Assembly (NCBI GenBank): GCA_900753325.1
Contig: CAADYO010000026.1
Span: forward strand, 1-9,052
DNA length: 9,052 nucleotides
DNA from: Bacilli bacterium
GTDB taxonomy: Bacteria; Bacillota_I; Bacilli_A; RF39; UBA660
Reading direction: 5' to 3'
Under the pieces are notes generated by a model that made no database searches, was not told the DNA's origin, and worked only from the letters and a program-made list of their open reading frames with translations. Below are positions 1-4,622 of the stretch, piece after piece (position 1 is the stretch's first letter; every line of letters starts with the position of its first letter). The translations under genes and the position numbers were made by a program.

Positions 1-284
1 AGAACAAAGAGTCAACAACTTTTTATGATTCTATTACTCACGGAAAAAAAGAGTTTTCTTCTGAAAGTGAGGCTTTAAGGAGAGGTACTGAAATTCAAAA
101 TAAAGAGTTAGATTATGTTTTAGATTGGAATGAAGAACATCCAGATAATCAAATACAACCAGAGATAAATTATTTTAGAGTTTATCCATCTGCAATAGAT
201 GGAAACGGAAAGTATTGGTATTATTTGCATTTCTTTTGCAGAAGTGGCGAAGGACTGGATCAAAAATTAAAAAGTAAATATTAG
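1..284 (+). CDS. C-terminal 93 residues of an unrecognised protein (5' end outside window)
   Basis: The frame read from base 3 is open to the TAG at 282-284, giving the last 93 residues of a protein that starts left of the window. The visible part is hydrophilic and charged, then has an aromatic cluster near its end (YFRVYPS, then KYWYYLHFFCR) that looks like the last beta strands of a small globular domain, and a basic tail ending KLKSKY. I see no signal peptide, membrane segment or catalytic motif and do not recognise the family. It lies on the same strand as everything downstream and is followed at once by a terminator-like hairpin, so it probably closes the preceding transcription unit of the same element. 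Codon use matches its neighbours. The coding call is fairly secure because of the clean frame and the terminator after its stop; its function is unknown. Confidence 0.65.
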   Translation, partial: NKESTTFYDSITHGKKEFSSESEALRRGTEIQNKELDYVLDWNEEHPDNQIQPEINYFRVYPSAIDGNGKYWYYLHFFCRSGEGLDQKLKSKY

Positions 285-312
285 TGGCTCTTAACAAAGA
301 GTCATTTTTTTT
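285..312 (+). terminator. Rho-independent terminator-like hairpin
   Basis: The stop codon at 282-284 is followed directly by the arm TGGCTCTT (285-292), a 4-base loop AACA (293-296), the arm AAGAGTCA (297-304) and eight T (305-312). The stem is 8 bp with one G-U pair. It should end transcription of the upstream gene. Only 20 bases separate it from the next start codon at 333, which leaves no room for an ordinary promoter, so it may be leaky or act as an attenuator for the surface-protein operon. Confidence 0.75.
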
Positions 313-332
313 CGGAAAGTGAGGGAAATTAA

Positions 333-437
333 ATGTTAAAAATATTATTATTTGCACTAATCGTAATGTTAGTGCTTTTTTTATGGTCTGCCTGTATCAT
401 CTCGGGTAGATGTTCAAGAGAGGAGGAAAAGAGATGA
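333..437 (+). CDS. 34-aa single-pass membrane peptide, DUF3789-like
   Basis: ATG at 333 is preceded by GAGGG (321-325) at a 7-base gap, and the frame ends at TGA 435-437. The product has a short start (MLK), one hydrophobic helix of about 20 residues rich in Leu, Ile, Val and Phe, and a short polar tail with two Cys residues (SACIISGRC) ending in SREEEKR. Its size, layout and Cys-containing juxtamembrane tail resemble the tiny DUF3789 proteins often annotated in Firmicutes conjugative elements; that match is from memory. Its stop overlaps the start of the surface-protein gene as ATGA (434-437), implying translational coupling. The ribosome binding site of the downstream gene lies within this frame. 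Function is unknown; a small membrane helper of the conjugation or surface machinery is only a guess. It is too short for most ORF filters. Confidence 0.6.
   Translation: MLKILLFALIVMLVLFLWSACIISGRCSREEEKR
421..426 (+). promoter_or_regulatory. Ribosome binding site fixing the surface-protein start
   Basis: AGGAGG lies 7 bases before the ATG at 434. An in-frame ATG at 410 would put this site inside the coding region and add eight charged residues before the signal peptide, so 434 is the better start. Confidence 0.85.
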
Positions 438-3157
438 AGAAATTTACAACAACCCTATTGTTAGCAATAGGACTTTTAGTTGGGTTTACTGTTAATGCTC
501 AAGCAGTAAATGCAGCAACATTGAATATGAGTTACTCAGATTATTGGTATGATAGAGCAAAGGCTGATGGTAGTGAACATCATTCTTGGCATTTTACTCT
601 TTACGATATGGATGGAGAAGTAGCATACTGTATTCAACCAAATGTAAAAGAGGGAACGCATTATAATCAAGGAAGTTGGGAAGATACTGGATTGTCTAAT
701 TCGATAAAAGAAAGAATACTTTTAATTGGATATTATGGTTATACTTATCCCGGTCATCAAACTTTACAATATAGAGCAGCAACACAAGGTATGATATGGG
801 ATACAATAGTTGGTGGAGGTGCTAACACAACTTTCCATACTGCTCGTTGGGCAAAAGGAGATACTTTTGATGTATCAAATGAAAAGGCACAAATTGAAGA
901 CTTAATTGCACATCATTATGATAGACCATCATTTAATGGTGGAGTTTATAAAGCACAAGTAGGAGAAACTATTACTCTAACTGATACAAATAATGTATTA
1001 TCAAACTATTCTGTAAGCGTAAGTGGAGCAGATTATAGCATTGATGGTAATAAGTTAATAATTAAACCTACAAGAAGTGGAAGTATTGATTTAACTTTAA
1101 CAAAAAATATGCCATATAGTTCTAGTTATAAATTATTTGTTGGAGATGGAATTCAAAATATGATGGTACCGGGAACTACTGACCCAGTAATTGCAAAAAT
1201 AAGAGTTAATTCTTATACAGCATTTGTTGAAGGTCATAAGAAAGATAGCGAAACTGGTAATGCACAAGGACAAGCAACTCTAAAAGGTGCTGAATATGGA
1301 GTTTATGAAACTTCAACAGGAAGATTAGTAACAACAGTAGTTACTGATGAAAATGGTTATTTCAAGAGTAATGCAGTATTATCTTGGAATGATTATTATT
1401 TACAAGAAATAAAACCTAGTGAGGGTTATGAACTTGATACAACAAGATACAATGTTGATATTAAAGGCAAAGAATCTGCTAGTGTTGATGTAGTAGAAAA
1501 AGTAATTAAAAACTATGTTAGTATTTTAAAACAATATGAACAAGTAGATGGAAACACTACTTTCTTAAATGCAGAAAAAGGTATTACTTTTGAAATCTAT
1601 TATCCAAATGGTAAAAAATATGGAGAAATCAAAACAGATAAAAATGGTTATGCTTCATTGAACTTACCTTATGGTGTATGGAAGTTCCATCAAGTAAATA
1701 CAACAACTGGATATGAAAAGATTTATGATTTCTATATTACAGTAAATGAAACAAGCGAAAAAGAACAATATTACAATATTTTAAATAATACACTATATGC
1801 TTATCTTCAAGTAATCAAAGTAGATAGCGAAACTGGAAAGACTATTGCTATTGCAAACACAACTTTCAAGATTTTAGATACTGATACAAATCAATATGTT
1901 TCTCAATATGTTGGTGGAAAAGTTTATAGTGAGTTCAAAACAGATGAAAATGGCAAAATGATAACTTACTTAAAACTACCTGCTGGAAATTATAAATTGA
2001 TTGAAGTATCTGCTCCTAACGGTTATTTAAAAGACAAAGATGGCTTAAAATTCACAATAGGAAATGATACTCATTATTCATATACAACTTATGGTGCTTT
2101 TATAACAGTAACTTATAAAAACACACCAATAAAAGGTCAACTTGAAATTAAGAAAACAGGAGAAAATTTAGTAATTAAAGATGGAAAATACACTTACAAA
2201 GATAAAAAATTAAGTGGTGTAACATTTGAAATCTATGCAGAAGAAGATGTTAAATCTGCTGATGGAAATCATCTTTATTATGAAAAAGGTACAAAAGTAG
2301 ATACTATTACAACAGATAAAAATGGTTATGCAATTTCTAAAAAATTACCTCTTGGAAAATACTATTTAATTGAAGTAAAAACACAAGATGAATATGTATT
2401 AGATAGTAATAAACACTATTTTGAATTAAAAGAAGTAAATGATGAAACTCCAATAGTTTTTGAATCATACAGTAATTTAAACTACTTAAAGAAAGGTACT
2501 TTGGAATTTACTAAAAAGGATCTTGTAAATGGAGATGTTATTCCAAACACAATCGTTGAAATCTATAATGAAAATAATGAACTAATCTTTACTGGTAAAA
2601 CTGACAAAGATGGTAAAGTAATTATTACAGATTTAAAAGTTGGAAAATACTATATCATTGAGAAAGAGGCTGCAACAGGTTATACAATTACAGATGAAAA
2701 AATCTATTTTGAATTAAAAGAAAATGGAGAAATTACAAAGGCTGAAATGAAAGATAAACCTATTACTGGAACTCTTGAATTTACAAAGACTGATGTATCA
2801 ACAGGAGAGCCATTACCTAACACACTAATTGAAATTTATAATGAAAAAGATGAACTTATTTTTAGTGGTAGAACAGACGAAAATGGTAAAATTACTATTC
2901 CAGAAATTAGATATGGAAAATACTATATTTTAGAGAAAGAAGCCCCAGAGGGTTACACTTTAAATCCTGAAAGAATGTATTTTGAAATTTTAGAAGATGG
3001 AAAAGTGGTTAAGGCAACAATGACTGATGAAAAAGTAGTAATTGAAGTTCCTAGTACAGGAATTAATGATACTCATATTATTGAAATTGCCGGAGCATTA
3101 TTTGTTCTTGGAGGAATAGGAGTAATTGTCTATGTTAAAAAGAAAAAGCAAAAATAA
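434..3157 (+). CDS. Thioester-domain surface adhesin with six CnaB/SpaA-type domains and a VPSTG sortase anchor
   Basis: This 907-aa protein is exported and wall-anchored. Residues 1-28 are a signal peptide (MKKF, hydrophobic core, AQAVNAA). Residues about 31-165 match a thioester domain: YCIQP with Cys66, and TQGMIW with Gln118 and Trp122, the usual Cys-Gln pair of an internal thioester that can react with amines on a target. Residues about 166-255 look like an Ig-like beta domain. Six CnaB-like domains follow at about 260-360, 361-452, 457-565, 568-683, 687-777 and 778-868. Five carry the expected Glu of the isopeptide E-box (E325, E524, E647, E743, E834); the second has Gln420 there. The C-terminus is VPSTG (872-876), a hydrophobic helix (about 882-901) and KKKKQK. 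Related Cna-type surface proteins occur on C. difficile Tn1549-like elements. Its likely partner is the sortase that overlaps its 3' end. The ligand is unknown: host matrix protein or recipient cell are both possible. Confidence 0.93.
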   Translation: MKKFTTTLLLAIGLLVGFTVNAQAVNAATLNMSYSDYWYDRAKADGSEHHSWHFTLYDMDGEVAYCIQPNVKEGTHYNQGSWEDTGLSNSIKERILLIGYYGYTYPGHQTLQYRAATQGMIWDTIVGGGANTTFHTARWAKGDTFDVSNEKAQIEDLIAHHYDRPSFNGGVYKAQVGETITLTDTNNVLSNYSVSVSGADYSIDGNKLIIKPTRSGSIDLTLTKNMPYSSSYKLFVGDGIQNMMVPGTTDPVIAKIRVNSYTAFVEGHKKDSETGNAQGQATLKGAEYGVYETSTGRLVTTVVTDENGYFKSNAVLSWNDYYLQEIKPSEGYELDTTRYNVDIKGKESASVDVVEKVIKNYVSILKQYEQVDGNTTFLNAEKGITFEIYYPNGKKYGEIKTDKNGYASLNLPYGVWKFHQVNTTTGYEKIYDFYITVNETSEKEQYYNILNNTLYAYLQVIKVDSETGKTIAIANTTFKILDTDTNQYVSQYVGGKVYSEFKTDENGKMITYLKLPAGNYKLIEVSAPNGYLKDKDGLKFTIGNDTHYSYTTYGAFITVTYKNTPIKGQLEIKKTGENLVIKDGKYTYKDKKLSGVTFEIYAEEDVKSADGNHLYYEKGTKVDTITTDKNGYAISKKLPLGKYYLIEVKTQDEYVLDSNKHYFELKEVNDETPIVFESYSNLNYLKKGTLEFTKKDLVNGDVIPNTIVEIYNENNELIFTGKTDKDGKVIITDLKVGKYYIIEKEAATGYTITDEKIYFELKENGEITKAEMKDKPITGTLEFTKTDVSTGEPLPNTLIEIYNEKDELIFSGRTDENGKITIPEIRYGKYYILEKEAPEGYTLNPERMYFEILEDGKVVKATMTDEKVVIEVPSTGINDTHIIEIAGALFVLGGIGVIVYVKKKKQK
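2495..3040 (+). repeat. Tandem pair of 91-residue CnaB domains
   Basis: Two adjacent units, 2495-2767 and 2768-3040, each start GTLEFTK and share PNT, EIYNE, ELIF, GKYYI, EKEA and YFE in the same order. Hand alignment gives about 49 identities in 90 positions with no gaps. At DNA level the copies have diverged, so this is an older domain duplication rather than a fresh tandem repeat. The other four domains are more distant relatives. Confidence 0.85.
3118..3122 (+). promoter_or_regulatory. Ribosome binding site of the sortase gene inside the adhesin gene
   Basis: AGGAG lies 9 bases before the ATG at 3132, within codons for the adhesin's membrane anchor. It favours ATG 3132 over the in-frame TTG at 3126, which would be only 3 bases away; the GGAGG at 3110-3114 could in principle serve the TTG. 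Confidence 0.65.
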
Positions 3158-3791
3158 AGATAGAAAGGTTAGTAAGAGTCAACTTATAATAGTTGGCTCT
3201 TTGCTAATTGTTGTTGGAATTGGAATAGTTGGAGGTAAATATCTATACAATTATTTTCAAAATCAAAATGAAGAAAATTTAATAGATAATTTTTACGAAG
3301 AACAAAAAGAAATAACTGATGAAACAACACCAACCGAAGAAAAAGAGCAAGAAGAACACCAAAAGCCAACTACAACTCAAACTAAAAAGGTTGATTATAT
3401 TGCAGTTATTAAAATACCAAAGATAGGACTTGAAAAAGGTCTAGCAAGTAAAGGTAGTTATTATAACAATGTTAATCGAAACATTTTAATACTTAATGAA
3501 TCTGATATGCCAGATAAGGAAAACGGGAATGTTATACTAGCAGGACATTCTGGTAGTGGTAGAACAGCATTTTTTAAGAACTTATATAAATTGGAAACAG
3601 ATGATGAGGTTAGTATTTTTTATGGAGGTAGTGAATACAAATACAAAGTTGTTAATCAATACGATATAGAAAAAACAGGAACTGCTAATATTGTTAGAAA
3701 TGCCGAAAAAAGCACTTTAACTTTAATAACTTGCAGACACAACACTAATAAGCAAATTATCTATATTTGTGAGTTAGTAGAAAAGGGTTAG
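3132..3791 (+). CDS. Membrane-anchored sortase (class uncertain)
   Basis: This 219-aa transpeptidase should cleave a sorting motif and link the surface protein to the wall, most likely the VPSTG protein encoded just upstream. The N-terminus is basic (MLKRKSKNKDRK), followed by a membrane helix at about 17-35, a Glu-rich and Gln-rich spacer (about 45-85) and the sortase barrel (about 86-219). Catalytic His139 sits in LAGHSG and Cys201 in TLITC; both motifs are intact. The usual Arg shortly before the last strand is not obvious: that stretch reads NTNKQIIYI, with Lys207 at about the expected place. IPKIGL near the barrel start and the N-terminal anchor suit a class A- or D-like enzyme, but I cannot fix the class. 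The first 26 bases overlap the adhesin gene, so translation is probably coupled. It is close to the usual 200-250 residues and looks complete. Confidence 0.9.
   Translation: MLKRKSKNKDRKVSKSQLIIVGSLLIVVGIGIVGGKYLYNYFQNQNEENLIDNFYEEQKEITDETTPTEEKEQEEHQKPTTTQTKKVDYIAVIKIPKIGLEKGLASKGSYYNNVNRNILILNESDMPDKENGNVILAGHSGSGRTAFFKNLYKLETDDEVSIFYGGSEYKYKVVNQYDIEKTGTANIVRNAEKSTLTLITCRHNTNKQIIYICELVEKG
3174..3201 (+). other. Hairpin in the early sortase coding region sharing its arms with the upstream terminator
   Basis: AAGAGTCAAC (3174-3183) and GTTGGCTCTT (3192-3201) can pair over 10 bp with one G-U, around an 8-base loop. The same octamers, AAGAGTCA and TGGCTCTT, form the terminator at 285-304 in the opposite order. 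No T-run follows, so this is not a terminator. A role in mRNA structure is possible, but chance is not excluded. Confidence 0.4.
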
Positions 3792-3795
3792 GAGG
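3790..3795 (+). promoter_or_regulatory. Ribosome binding site supporting a TTG start
   Basis: AGGAGG overlaps the sortase stop codon (TAG 3789-3791) and stands 6 bases before TTG at 3802. It is the main reason to accept the non-ATG start of the 83-aa gene. Confidence 0.8.
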
Positions 3796-3801
3796 ATTAA
3801 A

Positions 3802-4053
3802 TTGGAAGAAAAATATAATTTAAACAGTATATCAAAAGCATTTGAAAAACTATTTAATGCTGGATTTAATACAAGCAAAAAAATAGCAACATTAGATATA
3901 AAAGAGGTAAGAAAGATTCCCAATTTAACAATGTCAGATTTTTATATTATTTCTGACTTATGGGAATTAGTAAAAAAGAACAATAATAAAACTGCTCAAT
4001 TATTTATAGAATTTTTAAGTGGTTATAAAGAGAAAGGAAATGATGGCAAATGA
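3802..4053 (+). CDS. Small 83-aa protein with a helix-hairpin-helix-like segment
   Basis: The gene starts at TTG 3802 behind a strong AGGAGG and ends at TGA 4051-4053. The product is soluble, with no signal peptide or membrane helix. Residues about 18-52 (NAGFNTSKKIATLD, then EVRKIPNLTMSDF) follow the rhythm of a helix-hairpin-helix fold like that of the RNA polymerase alpha C-terminal domain: 'G-x-x-T', 'L', then 'I-P-x-L'. This suggests DNA or protein binding, but it is a pattern-level judgement and I do not recognise a named family. The rest is helical and Lys-rich. The gene sits 10 bases after the sortase and overlaps the next gene by ATGA, so it belongs to the same operon. It could equally be an element-specific small protein of another kind. 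Confidence 0.75.
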   Translation: MEEKYNLNSISKAFEKLFNAGFNTSKKIATLDIKEVRKIPNLTMSDFYIISDLWELVKKNNNKTAQLFIEFLSGYKEKGNDGK

Positions 4054-4244
4054 AAAAGTTTGAAATTGATGTTGATATAAATGGAACTATTACTTTTGAG
4101 GTTGAAGCCAAAAACAAAAAAGAGGCACAAGCAAAAGTAGATGATATTTTAAGCAACACTTCTGTAAAAGAAGCAATAAAATCATACAGAAACAATATTG
4201 TTTTAAATGAGAAAGTAAAACAAGATAAAGAAAGAGAAAGATAG
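4050..4244 (+). CDS. Small 64-aa protein resembling the DpnD/PcfM family
   Basis: ATG at 4050 overlaps the stop of the previous gene (ATGA). The only Shine-Dalgarno-like bases nearby, AAAGGAAA around 4033-4040, are weak and distant, so initiation probably depends on coupling. The N-terminal half, MKKFEIDVDINGTITFEVEA followed by a KKEAQAKV helix, is the beta-hairpin plus helix pattern of DpnD/PcfM-like small proteins found on conjugative plasmids and elements. The C-terminal third is a very charged helix ending in DKERER. No catalytic residues or membrane helix are seen. Function is unknown even for that family; the resemblance is judged by eye and could be a generic fold pattern. The coding call is supported by tight packing and by the AGGAGG of the next gene overlapping its stop. 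Confidence 0.7.
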   Translation: MKKFEIDVDINGTITFEVEAKNKKEAQAKVDDILSNTSVKEAIKSYRNNIVLNEKVKQDKERER

Positions 4245-4255
4245 GAGGAATTAAA

Positions 4256-4594
4256 ATGGCATATTCAAAAAGAATACCACCAATTAAAATTAAATTAAAT
4301 GTAGATGAATATAATAAACTACTAGAAATATTAGAAAATATGATTGATTCTGATAATGAAAATTATTCAAATAAATCATCAAAAATGAAAGATAAACTAT
4401 TAAGATATAGTGTTCCAATAACAGAAGAAGATGGAACTACAATAGTTGATATGAGATTTTATAATAACGAGATTGTAGATTTATTTATGATCTTGTTTTA
4501 TGAGATAGGTAATATTCCTATCAATACTAATTATTATGAAGTCTTATTAAGTGTAAGGGAGAAAATTAAAAAGAGCAAAATGTCAGAAGAATAA
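4256..4594 (+). CDS. Unrecognised 112-aa protein
   Basis: ATG at 4256 is preceded by AGGAGG (4243-4248) at a 7-base gap; the stop is TAA 4592-4594, followed closely by an in-frame TAG. The product is soluble and probably mixed alpha/beta. It starts IPPIKIKLNVDEYNKLLEILENM, a strand followed by a helix in the style of small DNA-associated or ribbon-helix-helix-like proteins. It continues with a Ser/Asn/Lys-rich loop, a central VDMRFYNNEIVDLFMILFYEI segment with a hydrophobic helix too short and mixed for a clear membrane span, and a basic helical tail. I do not recognise the family and propose no function. It lies in the run of small genes between the sortase and the giant gene, 11 bases after the former gene and 28 before the latter, so it is probably co-transcribed with both. 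Confidence 0.8.
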   Translation: MAYSKRIPPIKIKLNVDEYNKLLEILENMIDSDNENYSNKSSKMKDKLLRYSVPITEEDGTTIVDMRFYNNEIVDLFMILFYEIGNIPINTNYYEVLLSVREKIKKSKMSEE

Positions 4595-4610
4595 TAGTCT
4601 AATTTAGAAC

Positions 4611-4616
4611 AGGAGG
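4611..4616 (+). promoter_or_regulatory. Ribosome binding site of the giant gene
   Basis: AGGAGG, continuing as AGGAGGTG, lies 6 bases before ATG 4623 and is one of the strongest sites in the window. No promoter is visible in the 28-base gap, so the giant gene is likely read from the upstream operon. Confidence 0.85.
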
Positions 4617-4622
4617 TGCAAT

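Noticed and set aside
63..324. Repeated GAAAGTGAGG at 63-72 and 315-324
   Set aside because: The distance between these copies differs from that of the nearby AAGAGTCA copies, so it is not one duplicated segment; likely chance.
410..433. Upstream in-frame ATG at 410 as start of the adhesin
   Set aside because: It would place eight charged residues before the signal peptide and puts AGGAGG inside the gene; ATG 434 has ideal spacing.
3126..3131. TTG at 3126 as sortase start
   Set aside because: It adds only two residues, and the nearest AGGAG is 3 bases away; ATG 3132 has a 9-base gap.
4190..4203. Perfect 14-base palindrome AAACAATATTGTTT as an operator
   Set aside because: It is inside a small gene, and one such palindrome is expected by chance in about 9 kb of AT-rich DNA.
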